NCBI GenBank assembly: GCA_003344405.1
Contig: NOWV01000029.1
Location: 1 to 64,000 of the forward strand
Direction: 5' to 3'
Origin: Trichoplax sp. H2
Taxonomy: Eukaryota > Placozoa > Uniplacotomia > Trichoplacea
DNA length: 64,000 bases
The position numbers and the translations under genes are program-made. Below are positions 24,423-37,023 of the stretch, one piece after another (the stretch's first letter is position 1; every line of letters starts with the position of its first letter). The notes beneath the pieces are model-generated. The model had not been told where the DNA came from, did no database searches, and saw nothing but the letters and a program-made list of their open reading frames with translations.

Positions 24423-27400
24423 CAGACTATTGGCATCCATCATTTCAAAGTTGATAACATGACAATTCAGCGAGCAGAACTATCCACTATTTTCTCCCTG
24501 TAACGGCAGTCAGCAACCAAATGTAGTTACTTATCAAATTTAACAATCACACAAAATGTATCATTTAAAATGCGTCAAAATGATCCAGCAGACAATAAAA
24601 ACCTATATCCTAAAATATTAAAAACACATTAATATGGAGTAACTTTCGATGTTGAAAATTTTATTATTAGTCCATTGTGAATATCATTCATACCTAATGT
24701 CTTAGCCATTTAAGACGAGATCGTGATGTATTTCATCATTAAAATAACGCCATATTCGTATATATGGATAAATCATAAAGCATTAAGAGATTTAATGGGC
24801 AATCAAGTCTAAAATTTCTAAAAGTTAGTGCCAATAGAAATAAAAAAGTTCGCAACAGTAAACAATTGAATGAAGCTAGTACTACTTTTAAGCTATTCGC
24901 AGCATGACAGCGTATGGAGTATAATAGAATATAACTACTTTAAGTATAAGATTGATATTTCTAGTTCTAGAGAGTGTTAGAGCAAGTTTATAACGAATTA
25001 CGGTAATTATTAGTACTTTAATAAAGGCATTTGTTAGGTTGTTATTACTAATGTATACCTGAAACTACTATATCTTGATCGAGTTATGGTAATAAAGATA
25101 GAAAGATATACGGTACTCCGTGATGAAAATACTGAATAAAGCAACAATAGTATTGCTCCTATTTTCATCTACCGTTATCTATTAGATGATCTATACGCGT
25201 ACGTAATATAGAAGTAGTACAGGCTTAAAGAGGATTTAGGGCAAATAGATGGCCTATAACAGTAATTATTCGCTTATTACTGAAGTGAATTTTAATCGTG
25301 TTGCTACTAATTTATTCATGAAAAATTTTAATCTTAATATCCGGTTCAATTTTATAAGCAAAAACCTTAGGAGTAAATGAGCGTAGCACAGCTGCTATAA
25401 AAAATCGAATTTTTCAATAATCGTTAATAGAAAGACACATACAATATTATGAACGATATGGATACTGTACATAATTATTAAGTATTACAATTATGGAGGA
25501 CAATATAACTCACAAACAAATACAAAATTACCTCAGGTAATGAGCGAGTGCATTGCTTTTATTCAAGAATGAACTCGATTATTTAATGTGTTACGTCTGG
25601 AATCTAATCTGTAACTTCCACTATGGAATTATTTCAATGAATAATTGTTCTTTTTACGTTTGCTATTTCTTTTATTACTCAATATAGAATAAAGAGTTCA
25701 AATTCTATAGCTAGTAATTAAAATTTCATTCGATATTACTGTTTTTATCGTCTTCATCTGTTCTTTTTTCTCCGAATCATCTTACATTTCATAAACCTCG
25801 TAGTTCTGAAAGCTATGATACAAAAACATTATTTATGAATTTATAACAGAATTTATGCAAATCTGAAAGTATCCTATATTACCGTTGTAACCTTCTTTTT
25901 GGTAATAATGCTAATTATTCTAAAAGCATATATTGCCAATAGCCTTCAGAACTGCGACAGAAGGAAATTGAAAGTTATATAGGCCTACATTCATCCAATG
26001 TATCTTGTCAAAAGGTGGCATCAATAGAAAAAGCAGCACTTCTAAATAAGATCGTTGTAGTATTATTATCGAACTTTATTAGTTAATAACAATTACAATC
26101 TTTTCTGGATGGTGCATTTGTTATTGCTTTTACGACAGCAGCTTTTAATGACTTCTACTGATAAGATATTAGCAATCCTTCAACCAACGTGACCGATACT
26201 GCGACCGACATGTATGATTACTTTAAATTATTCTTAGGGACATTAAAAATTCGGATTGGACATACACATAGTTGATATAAAAGTCTTACGTACAAAAATC
26301 CTGATTATTTGAAGGTAAACAAGAAAGTTTAATAATTTACAATTACTACTTTTCTCAATATTTTTTAGTTTTATAACACGGTTTGAAAGTAGCCTTAGGA
26401 GAAAGCATATGCCTCAATCGGAGATAAAAAAAATCAAAAGATCATGTTATATTACTAATACAGAGATAGTTTACAGGATCTAAAACCTTCAAGGCCTGAA
26501 ATAATCGAAATTTCATAGCTGAGACAAAGATCTAGTTAGACTCTTATTTTACTTTCATATTACCCAACTCGTACCCAACAATTATGCTCTATTGCAAGCT
26601 GCTCTCGTAAATAATGATTATGTAAAGCGTTTCGAATTTCTAAGTTTCACTAGTAACTAATGCTCGAATTATAGTTTGAAACAGCTGCATTAGTTTGCCA
26701 TCATGTAGACACACTTCAGAAGTCATTTTATTGTTAACTCTATACCAATTAGTTAATAAACGATTTACTACTACTGTATTCTCCTAGAACTACGGAAAAA
26801 AATTTAATGATAAGCAATCAATAAAGACTGAGTACTTAGTAGGATTTGCTTTGCAGAAATCTATCGATACATATGTACTTAGCTGTTATTCTTCTATCGA
26901 CGGTTTCATATTTGCACTGTAACAGACATATAAATCACTCTGGTAATGGCAGTACTGTAATGGGTGAATGAATTATCTGAGATTGATCAAATTTACACTT
27001 TAGTTGAATAGGTATTTTTTAGCATTCATATTACTGATATAGTTTATACGTGCATATAATATTTAGTCTTTTTAAAAGAAGTGAAATATGATCATCATTA
27101 AGAATATTAATGATTGTGCTTTTGTCATTAGTCCAATTCTTTGTTAATGATTCCATGTCAAGCACAATTTCAGTATTCTAGTTGAACAAAAGGGTAAAAT
27201 CTATTAACCTACTGCATATACTTATATCACGTAACAGTATGAAACTCGTAATAGAATAATTAGAGGTAAACGAATAATTTTTATAATTAACATAGTTTAT
27301 AGACCTTAAAAGTATGATGTATCTAATTTTTGCTTATCTCCTACTTTTTTTTATTAATTATTTATTGATATGGTCAGAGGCTTTGTAAATTACCTTTCTG

Positions 27401-28185
27401 TACCCATTTGATATGATCACGGTGGTATAATGTAGAGTTTATATGGTGGGTTAATAATATTATTAATCAACGTAACGATATATCGGTAACTTGCCTCCTT
27501 CTTAGTATTAATGAATACAAAAAATTCTGGTATATGTACATACGGATGTATTGCATGCTATAATTCAATATAGTGGTAACTTGCCGTTTCCTTAGCTCTT
27601 AATACTTTGCATGAATACCTATACACTCGTATAGCCTTATTCTTGGCTTAATTACTTTCCATTATTGTATAGGGCTAGTACTGATGTACCATTGATATTT
27701 CTAAATTTATTCGTATGCATGTACATTGTACACTTTACAGTCAGCCCATAAATGCTTAGAAACTATTACGCAAAGAGAGCGGTAATCCTATCAAATTAAA
27801 TTTAATGATTGTAAGTTAGATTTTACGGATTTAGACGAGCCCTTAACTCGTATTGAATCATCGTATGAGCATACACCTATAACCTGCTCTTGATACTTTT
27901 GCGTAAATGGCTTCATTTGCCTTCATTTTTGGCTTGATTCTCTTAATATTACTGCACAATAGTGCTAAGAACTATATAGCATTGATAATCATAAATAAAT
28001 TTATCTATATTCACGTACATGCGAATTAGTCCATAAAGGCTAAGAAAATACTACAAAGGACGAGTAAAAATTTTATCAAATTGAATATATTTCACATAAG
28101 TTTGATTTACAGATTTACAAGTATTAGCTAATCGCATGAGGAATAATTAACTCCCATACATTAACTTATATAGCATCTTATATAT
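24423..28185. other. Intergenic desert with decayed coding-like patches and diverged repeats
   Basis: A possible AATAAA for the prepropeptide gene lies near 24593. Short frames with protein-like composition occur at about 25943-26087 (preceded by CCAATAG), 26170-26275 and near 26570, but all are cut by stops and no common frame or splice phase joins them. From about 27590, two diverged copies of a ~285-bp direct repeat run to about 28170, with a truncated third near 28400-28490. Confidence 0.4.
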
Positions 28186-28368
28186 AATGGATCCCCATTC
28201 ACATTCATGGAAAAATTTTTAGGATAAATATTAGAATTTACTAATGATTATCAGGTTAAGGTTAGGAACACCTAAGCTACGCCATTTAAAAAATTTAAAC
28301 AGTTTGAGTTTGACTTTAAAAATTTTAACCACGTTGAAATGCAAGCTGGGCCCCCGCGGGGATCCATT
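28186..28368. mobile_element. MITE-like element with 11-bp terminal inverted repeats
   Basis: AATGGATCCCC at 28186-28196 is exactly inverted as GGGGATCCATT at 28358-28368, enclosing a 183-bp non-coding segment. The right end also forms the GC palindrome CCCCGCGGGG. It sits between copies two and three of the local direct repeat, as expected for an insertion. No clear target-site duplication was identified. Confidence 0.4.
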
Positions 28369-28617
28369 TTATGCTTTAATCAATTAATTTATAGTATACC
28401 GCATATCTATAACTAGCTAGTGATACTTTAAATGGACGGCTTCCCTTGGCCTTATTCTTGGCCTCATTCCTTCTTATCCATGAATTGCAAAGACCGTATA
28501 TTCTTGTAATGGTTTGCATAGATTAAAGTATGTTAGTGGGTCGTGGCTGATGAAAGGGTGAAGTAACTATGCTAGTATAACTTATGTATTTTTGTGAAAT
28601 TGTTGTTCTGGAGGGGC

Positions 28618-28926
28618 TAAGAGTAATTATCAGGTTTATCTTTGCCGTTTTCGACTGTTATATTGAGGGAGGAAACGTAAGATCTCTTAACGGAGCTGCC
28701 AGATGGAAAGACATAGCGAGTTAAATAAACTTGAGCGTTTGCTCTCCAATTGAAGGTTTGTTACCGATAGGTTAAGAGTAATTATCCGGTTTGTCTTTGC
28801 CGTTTTCGACTGTTATATTGAGAGAAGAAAAGCAAGATCTCTTGACGGACTCGCAAGATGGAAAGACATCGCGAGTTAAATAAACTTCAGCGTTTGCTCT
28901 CGAATTGAAGGTTTGTTACCTATTCT
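28618..28926. repeat. Tandem duplication, two copies of ~154 bp
   Basis: Copies 28618-28772 and 28773-28926 share TAAGAGTAATTATC, TTTGCCGTTTTCGACTGTTA, the GATGGAAAGACAT word and TTGAAGGTTTGTTACC, with about ten percent differences by eye. It is more GC-rich than its surroundings. No coding frame is kept in both copies. Confidence 0.85.
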
Positions 28927-29830
28927 TGAGGAAGAGGCGTTTCGACGCAATGAAGGACCGAAGTAGTAGTAGCAGTGAGGCTATTACAATCCTATTAATA
29001 CTCAAGACAATTAGTTTATATTTTAAGTTGTATACTGCAATTATCTGAAGCAATAATATATAGAACGATTTAATTAATCTCTATTTATTTCCCAGATCTG
29101 TGCGGTAACCCGCCATCATACAAACTAATATGCTTGTCTGTAGATTGTACAGTAGTGTATAGTAGATGCATCAAGAAAGGACACTTTCACAGACGGACAG
29201 ACTTTCTGTATTCAACGAGACTGAGAATATCGAAAAATAAGTTACTTAGTATGGAATCCATGAAGAAAAATGGGCACACAAGATCCGTAGTAATGACTTT
29301 TACTAATTCAAGAACATTTACGACGTTATAGAACTGCTTACAAGCAGAACTTAGTAAAAGAATAGATTTCAATCTAATACTACTTCATTTCGAAAAATAA
29401 GCCAATTATAGAATCGATCATTCGCTTAATAACATGATCACCAATAGAAGTGTTGGGAAATTGGAACAGTATTCAAAGGATATAACTAACATGAGGCTGA
29501 AATGTCCGACCGTCCGAGCCTAGGGGGTAATCCAGTCTAGTCAGGGCCTGCCCCTGACCTTAGTGCTGTTGCCCATGGTTAGACTAGACCCTGGGTTTGA
29601 CCGTAGGAAAGCCTTTTCGGTTACCATAGTCACCCTTTTCCGATTGCTTGTTAAAGCGTTTTGACTGTGTAGTTCGGTACTGTTCTAAACCATAGGTAGT
29701 AGAATATACAGTGGGGAGGTTAAATCTCATCTGGGCTTCCACTGCTAAACTCTTCTTGCTGCCTACGGGTTCTGCAGACCTTTCTCCATCTTGTCTAAAA
29801 TTAAGTGTAGACAACTCTTCCTTGACCAAC
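28927..29830. promoter_or_regulatory. PDCD5 upstream region
   Basis: The last ~330 bases before the PDCD5 ATG are noticeably richer in G+C than the background. At about 29537-29555 lies a short hairpin, GTCAGGG-CCTGC-CCCTGAC. The flanking words CCAGTCTAGTC and GACTAGACC are also nearly inverted. This fits a promoter/5'UTR, but no TATA box or known factor site is claimed. Open frames over it (29711-29944 + and 29871-29584 -) have no ATG-led conserved protein apart from PDCD5 itself. Confidence 0.4.
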
Positions 29831-32077
29831 ATGGGTGATAGTGAACTTGAGCAAATCCGTGCTAAACGCATGGCAGAACTCCAAGGACAATATCCGGTAA
29901 TTCAAGTCATAATCATTTATTTATTAGACGAATACACATCATGAATAAAGCTGCTTTAAAAAATGGCGTGTCGTTCCTACTGACAGTATTGGTGCAGGCG
30001 ATGGCAGTTAAAATGATCGTGACTCGATAACAAAGTTGTAATTGGACTAGTGATTGGTGATACAAGGAGGTTAATCTTACTGACTTTCTTTTACTCTTTT
30101 TTCTACTTTACTTACAGCAAGGTAATCTCGATAGGCAACAACAGGAACAGCAAGTAAAAGCGAGGTACTGAAATAGAATCCTATCCTACTTTTTATCGCG
30201 CTGACGGAAACCTAAATGATCGCTAATTTCGTAGATTGTATACACCCAGTTTACGACCCCCGTATTGCGAGCATGGATTGTTTGCCATGCAAGACTTTGC
30301 TTATGGTAGATTATAGAGCTACGAGTGGCCACCATCAGGGGTTAAACAATCTGCAAAAAATCTTCACAAATTTAGCAACGTTGTATTAACAACTCACTAC
30401 TGTGTTACAACATATCTCTTTAAATACTACACAAGTGCTATACATATTGCTACTATTTAGTACTTACAGTGCAAACTGTATTATGTCTACTTTTCATGTT
30501 TTGACTTGAAAATCCATGGTTATCGTAACCTTAATGTTGATCACTATCGATACTAGCCTTTACGACTGTTAGACTAGATTACATCCGTAACGACTAGTAG
30601 TAGTCCCTGATAACGCGCTACTGTATACTTCAAGAAGGCTACCTACAGTATGTACATATGCCATTTTTTTCTTTTCAATCATATAATTTTACCTTCTCCA
30701 ATTTATTCTAGCTAGTCTTAACACGTCTATTCAAGACTACATGTACATCTTTCTTTTTAATCGTACAATTCACCTTCTTGAATCAATTCTAACCTAGTGT
30801 AAACACGTACTATAACATCGCTCGTTAATGATGCATTGAAATATTGGAAGACACTTAATTACAATTGTAATGGATAATTTTCATATGTAATCTAAAATGT
30901 AGAATTAAATTTATTTGATAGGGAAGCGGAAGCGAAGAACAGCATTTTATCGCAAATTCTAGCTCAGGATGCAAGAACAAGATGTTTGTATATGCTTGCA
31001 TAATACGATTATACAAATCATGAAAAAGGAGCATTTCTTTATGATATTTTCGTCTTATCTAGTGTTATCACTCTAATTTAAGTAATTACAAATAGAAAGA
31101 ATCTGCTATAGATATCGTAATATTGTGCATAATTGAAGGAATAATATTTATGTAATTTTAATTGTTAGTGAATAGTATCGCGTTAGTAAAGCCCGAGAAA
31201 GCGTCAATGATTGAAAATATGTTGATAAATATGGCAAAAACTGGACAACTTGGCGGCAAGGTGATAATTAATCAACTAATAATATTGCGTAGCAAGTGAT
31301 TACAGTACACAAAGTCGTTTTTAAAATAGAGATTTATCAACTATGGCTTTAGATATTCCCATCATTTTCCTGATAACCCTATCTGCTATGTTACTGTTCT
31401 TCTTATAAAGTGTTGGGCGCCAGTATCTTAACTTAGCCCCTTGAGTGACATTAGTAAGCGATTAAATTTACCTGTCCGTTTTATCGCAGGTCAGTGAAGC
31501 GCAACTGATTAAATTACTAGAAGAAGTCAACTCAAAAACTCAAAAAAGGACTACCGTAAAGGTAATTTATAAAATTGTATTAAAAAAAATTGTGAATCCG
31601 ATATTAGTGATTTCTTGGATCGAAATACTGTAGGATGAATATCTTAAAAAGGATACTGTATCACACCCGTGTGAATATTTGGATGTAAATAGAGTTTTAT
31701 TAATAACAATATGTAATCATCCAAATAATCTTCACGACGTTATAGTTATATACGGTATACTAAAAGAATTAATTACTGAACTTAAAACTCATCATGCCTC
31801 AATGTTATGTCAATCACTTATTCCAAAATGGACACTTTATTGGCAGCATAGCTCTGTACACGTATATAACAATTTGCATAGCTTAAGATTCACCATTTTT
31901 TTCTATAAGCTAAAATGTTCTTGTACTTAAAATTTCCTAGTTGGGCATATGTTATTAAAATTCAGATACATCTTATCTCTAGCTTTTAAATAAAGAATAT
32001 TCCTAATGCTTTTTATTCTTATATTTTATCTCTTATAGTTCGATCGACGACGCCATAATCTTGATGATTCGGACTAA
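29831..32077 (+). CDS. PDCD5: Programmed cell death protein 5
   Basis: PDCD5 (TFAR19) is a small helical nuclear/cytosolic protein that promotes apoptosis and binds the CCT/TRiC chaperonin in tubulin folding. Six exons: 29831-29896, 30118-30164, 30922-30983, 31169-31260, 31490-31561, 32039-32077. They join in frame to exactly 125 residues, the length of the human protein. Landmarks: MGDSELEQIRAKRMAELQGQ at the N terminus, REAEAKNSILSQIL, LNSIALVKPEKA, TGQLGGKVSEAQLIKLLEEV, and RTTVKFDRRR near the acidic C-terminal tail DDSD. All expected segments are present. The third donor is a weak GT (T|gtttgt), but the phase and the conserved Leu codon support it. It is convergent with CLPTM1L: 705 bases separate their stop codons. 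Confidence 0.96.
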
Positions 32078-32782
32078 GTGACGTGTACTCCTGTTCAACT
32101 AGTAATTTAATACGTAAAATTTCTTCGTCGTTGTAACGTTCTATGAAAGTTCTGTTTTGACGGCTGCTGTAAGTGATTTCTGATCAAGAGAAATTTAGCT
32201 CCTTCAGTATTTCCATGGAATACATTCGATGTAATTTTCTGACTATTTGTGTGCACGTCTACAATTACTAATTTGTCGTCGTAGATCATTTGATAGCAGT
32301 AAAAATTTTGTAAGTCATAACCCAATATCTATGCCATAGTTCTTAGTTTAGGTATGCTTCTAACATTATGGTCAAGCGTATTGTATAATCTAAAGCCTAT
32401 AGAAATGTATATACAATTTATAGTAATATATATTTATAGATAACTGCTTTCTTGTACACCCTTGATCGAAAAATCTGGTTGTCTTTCAAAATTTTAATTG
32501 TTTAATTTGTGGAATAAATCAATTGAAATCTAGCCTTTCCAATGTCTGCGTATAATTAGACTAATTGCTGCGTCTTAGAATGATCGATATGTAAGCCGGT
32601 CAGTATCCTCATCCAATCTTACAATAAGCAATACTATGTAATTTAAATAACACAAATTTATTACCAAAATATCGTGACCAATTATAAATCTTTTAAATCT
32701 GTATATTTAATACAAAATTCCAATATTACAAATAGGATCAATCCTCCTGACACCGTATGAATTATAACATTTTCCGATACTA
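32078..32782. other. Intergenic between convergent PDCD5 and CLPTM1L
   Basis: Probably contains both 3'UTRs. A 72-codon minus-strand frame at 32325-32107 starts at a non-ATG codon and is unrecognised. Nothing else is supported. Confidence 0.4.
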
Positions 32783-35700
32783 TTAATCGGAATGTGGTTT
32801 ACTTTCTTTGTCTTCGTATGACATGCCAAATTCGTTTACCCTACTCTTATCGACAGGATATAACCTAATAGAGGAATGAGTATCAACTATTAATTTATTA
32901 GTATCATACATCAATAATTTCAGATATATTCTCCTAGGACCAGAGATAGAATAATGATAATTTACTTAACTATCATATAATGATATTACTGTAGTTGGGC
33001 GGAATTACAGCATGAAAAAAAAATCGAATTACTTACCACCTTTGATACAAATAGATTAGAAATACAAAATCATCTCGAAATACTGCTAAACGATGGGATG
33101 TTGGCATGATAATTATGAATGCAAAAACGTCGTCAATAAAAGTATTGAAGGCCTAAGATATGAATTCAGGGGAAAGGTAATGCATTAGCAATTCTTAATA
33201 TCCGCAGTCTTACTCATGCAGATATCTAATTTAACATACCTTGTACATAAATGCTCTCCAAGGAAGATGAGCAACAGACTTTAACTAGTATTATCAATAC
33301 AGAAAGAAATATTATATCGCTAATATATAAGGGTTAAAATACAAGCAATTAAGACCTGCATTATAAACTATTAACCTTGTAATTAATAAACAGTTGTGGC
33401 AGCATAAACAGAAATCCAAAAGCGTAGATTCCTTAAAGATTATAATCAGTCAGTGTAGTCATACTAAAGATATATGTACTGCAATAAATTATGCACACGT
33501 TATCTATCATTCGTGTATAGTAACAAACCGTTTACGAGACTGTGAAGAATCCATGAATACCAACTTTGATACAATCGATAAAAATGAATAAGTTTTCCGA
33601 TTAGAATAACGTATAATTCCGTATAGTAAAAGATTAAGCAAACTCTTGAAATTATAAAGATAATACCGTATAAAAATTTTTAACTTAATTAATTTTAAAG
33701 TCTTACCTTTTGTAGGAATTATAGATTAAGCAATATATTGCTCCAATCAAAACCAACGGATAAAGAAAATATGATAGATATCTTATCGCCTAGCAGTGAT
33801 AATTCAGAATTGCTATCTAAACCTTAACGTCACCATTGATTAAGATATAACTATCTAAAAATGCAATTTAAGGCATTGGTACCTCTAAATCATAAGATTC
33901 CGATTCCTGTTCAGCTTTAGAACGTTGACCAAACTGTAATATCGGTATAATAACATATTAAACAACCTGATATGACATTCTAAATTACAGTAATAACGTA
34001 GCTAATTCACATAATACGTAGGATACTAAAATCATGTACAAAATATTATTTCTGTATTAGGAACAATGTTATGTACTTGAATTGATGGCAACCAATGTTC
34101 AGGTTTCCTTTCCAATGTTACTTTGAAGACTTTAGCTAATTTCCAAATCTAACATAAAAGAAATTTAAAGGGTTACTAATCTGCTTCACGATTCAACATG
34201 AATTTATTGCAAATTTAAATGAAGCTAACCTCGATAATTGTAGAAATCCCTAATGGTACTATGACTAAATAACTAGCATCTTCATCCAAGAGGTATAGAA
34301 AGATAACGCTATAGCTAAAACTATGCCATATTACTATAATAACCAAACATAATACAAACATTAAAAAGGAGTATAGGTTTCATTTTTAAATTTAAATATA
34401 TAAGTGCATATAGCTATTATTTTCACCATTACTATTTAACCAATTAATTAAATAGATCTATCGAGCTACCTGTCGTAGGAGAGAGACCTGCAGTCGTTTT
34501 TCTTCCTTTCCAAAAATTAACGTCGTTCTTAAATGCCAAAAAGTCCAATAAAACCTAATTAAAGAAAGGCTATTGATTAATTCTACGTTTATTGTATACA
34601 TAAATGAAACAAATATTCTACAGTCATCTTACATGAACTAATGATATCACGAACGTTAAAAGAAGGAGTTTTAAATTGCCACTCGAGAATATACCTTTCA
34701 CTTTATCAATATCATTATCAGAAAATCCTGAAACAATAATCAATTAATTGGTATGGCATTGTAATCGATTTATCGCATGAATTACACTGCTAATCGTTTC
34801 TAACAAAATACAGCTGTGAAATGTAGCACTATCACTTTACCAAGTTTGCGAATTAGTTTCATTGATTCTTCCATAGAGACCCAAAATCTTAACGCACCGA
34901 CTGAAATTGGTTGATAATCGATACGCAAAACTTTTACAGTAGTATTGACATCGATAACTTCCGCCTGACGCAAAGTCTGGCTCATTTCCGTTACGTGCAA
35001 GAATGGCAGATATTGATCACCATTAGTTAGCCTTAGTTCAAAAAGAAAAGATAATTTGTAATATCAAGTGATTAATTCTTCCGATAAGCATGTCCACTTA
35101 TCAAGCTATTAACTGTCCGATCCTATTCTCAGATAATCATTTGAAATTAGCTATATTAAGCAAGGGCTACCTTAATAAACTGAATATTTCTGCTGGAAAT
35201 TGTTTCATATCAAACAGAAACTTTTCTGTCATTAATCTGACACTAACGGTTTTCTTCCAATGAGATTTAGGGCGATTTAAAGTCTGTAAAATAATTAATG
35301 GAGATGAACACTTATAGATACATCAGTAGCAAAATTAGCAGCTATACCCGTATGCTTCGGTCAATACGATATGAGTATGTAAAACTTAAGTAATAAACTA
35401 CCACGAGTAATATCCTTATTGTTATGTAACACTTTAGAGATTGTAGCCTACCCTATTTTGAATACTGCTAGATAATAAATGTTGAGTATCAGCTTTAGGT
35501 ATTGCATATCGAGTGAGCGGGGCAATCGTATAAGCAAGACTGTGGCCATCAATCATTTGAAGATACGGATAGATAACAATGTGAGCAAATAAAGTTCCAT
35601 TTTTAACCACAGCAGATGGCAAGGTTACATTAACAGACCTATTGTAGAAATAGCAATTACAGATTTAATCGATTAATGCTAGATTAGTCATGTACATGTT

Positions 35701-37023
35701 CCTAGATTAGGGTGATCGGTGTCAACATAACATCGGTAATTGTTATTTGTAATGCATATGCATTGTACAGTATAGCCAATAAATATTGAACTATTCATAT
35801 ATGTATAACCATCTATACGTACAATAAAGATATTCCAAAACTGATGAGTCCTAAGTACGTATGTTAGGATAAAAGAAGCTAATTCATTGGTACATTCCTT
35901 ACTTACTTTGTAAAAGCTTTATGATAATGAAAATCTTCTTCTGTATATATTGATGATAATTTTCTAATTGATTGCTTTGTTGACTTGACAGAGGTGTAAA
36001 TCTGCAACTATTATAGAAATAGTTTCGAAAATCTGAATGGATAGAAAGAAACGTCTATTCCGTTTGTTATTATTAAAGAAATATTTCTTAGATCTCTTTG
36101 ATCATTATAAAATGACGGAAAAGAATGTGTGGTTCCTATGCTCAAGTTTATCAGTTGCATCGATAATGAAATTCACTGTAACTAAGACATATAACTAAGA
36201 CAGGGAGTTATAAAGTTATGAAAACAGATGAAATTAAATCTCGATATAACTGTAGCTTAATCCATAAATTTAGTAACAGAGCAGCATACAGTATCAGGGG
36301 CTTTTTCAACTTTGGATAGTGCATAAAATGTAACAATATCTACCGTAACGTAGCCCGAAGCTCTACCCATGTACAGTATTCATCTTGCTCAAATATACTG
36401 GCATAGTCTATGCAACGACATTATACTTAGATTGTAAGAATATCAGACAGTGCGCGATTGTCATTATCCTAGTAATGGCTTAATTGCAAATACATGGTAT
36501 TTTGTAACATGTAAACTGCTACTATTGTATCCATAAATTAAATGAATGACTTTGGTTAAGAGCTACTAGAATCTCTGAGGTTCTAGAAGCCTATGCCTTA
36601 GTATACATTCGTAACATTTTCTCTTCTTATGACGACAGTATTAGCATCATTGCATTGTGACTGCATAACCATAACGGTCAGTGCATGATTTAGGCGTAGC
36701 AACGTACAGAAAGGCATGCTCGATCAGCTAATCCATTAGCAATACTCTACATTGGAAAAGCTGCTGCTGCAGTAATATTAAAACTGAACACTTTGTTCTT
36801 TCTGTTTCGATCTACGAGTGACAGTGATGTAATAAGAGCGATCGATTGATCTTACTGATAGTTTGGCATCGTCTTTCAAAAACGGCCTCAGACAATTATT
36901 TTCATTCTTGGCAACTATAGAACATTGCTGAGGGTAAAATAATAAGTATAAGGCATAAAAATTATAAACCATGTACGATAGGAAAACAACGACTGTTGCA
37001 CGTCCACAAGTTAGCCATGCCAT
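32783..37023 (-). CDS. CLPTM1L: CLPTM1-like protein (CRR9), complete
   Basis: Multi-pass ER membrane protein. CLPTM1L has been identified as a scramblase for glucosaminyl-phosphatidylinositol in GPI-anchor synthesis. Sixteen minus-strand exons: 37023-36856, 36001-35907, 35638-35452, 35283-35171, 35031-34841, 34727-34633, 34554-34470, 34333-34230, 34148-34077, 33933-33883, 33789-33707, 33563-33529, 33431-33376, 33284-33240, 33152-33037, 32864-32783. All phases agree, giving 525 residues (human 538). Landmarks: N-terminal membrane span ending FYPQQC, NNCLRPF, LSIYTS, KNGTLFAHIVIYP, SVGALRFWVSM, LLDFLAFKNDVNFW, IFLYLLDED, SWYSW, FGFLFMLPQLFINYK, LKSVAHLPW, NTFIDDVFAFII, FRDDFVFLIYLYQRW, LYPVDKSRVNEFG. 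The start was chosen because the distance from Met to the first conserved Cys equals that in human. The frame stays open 96 codons further upstream to an ATG at 37311, but that part is not conserved. Confidence 0.95.

Noticed and set aside
29584-29871. 95-codon minus-strand ORF over the PDCD5 5' end
   Set aside because: Overlaps PDCD5 exon 1 antisense, is unrecognised, and its openness is explained by the GC-richer promoter.
31679-31930. 83-codon ORF in the last PDCD5 intron
   Set aside because: No homology, no splice support and typical AT-rich chance composition.
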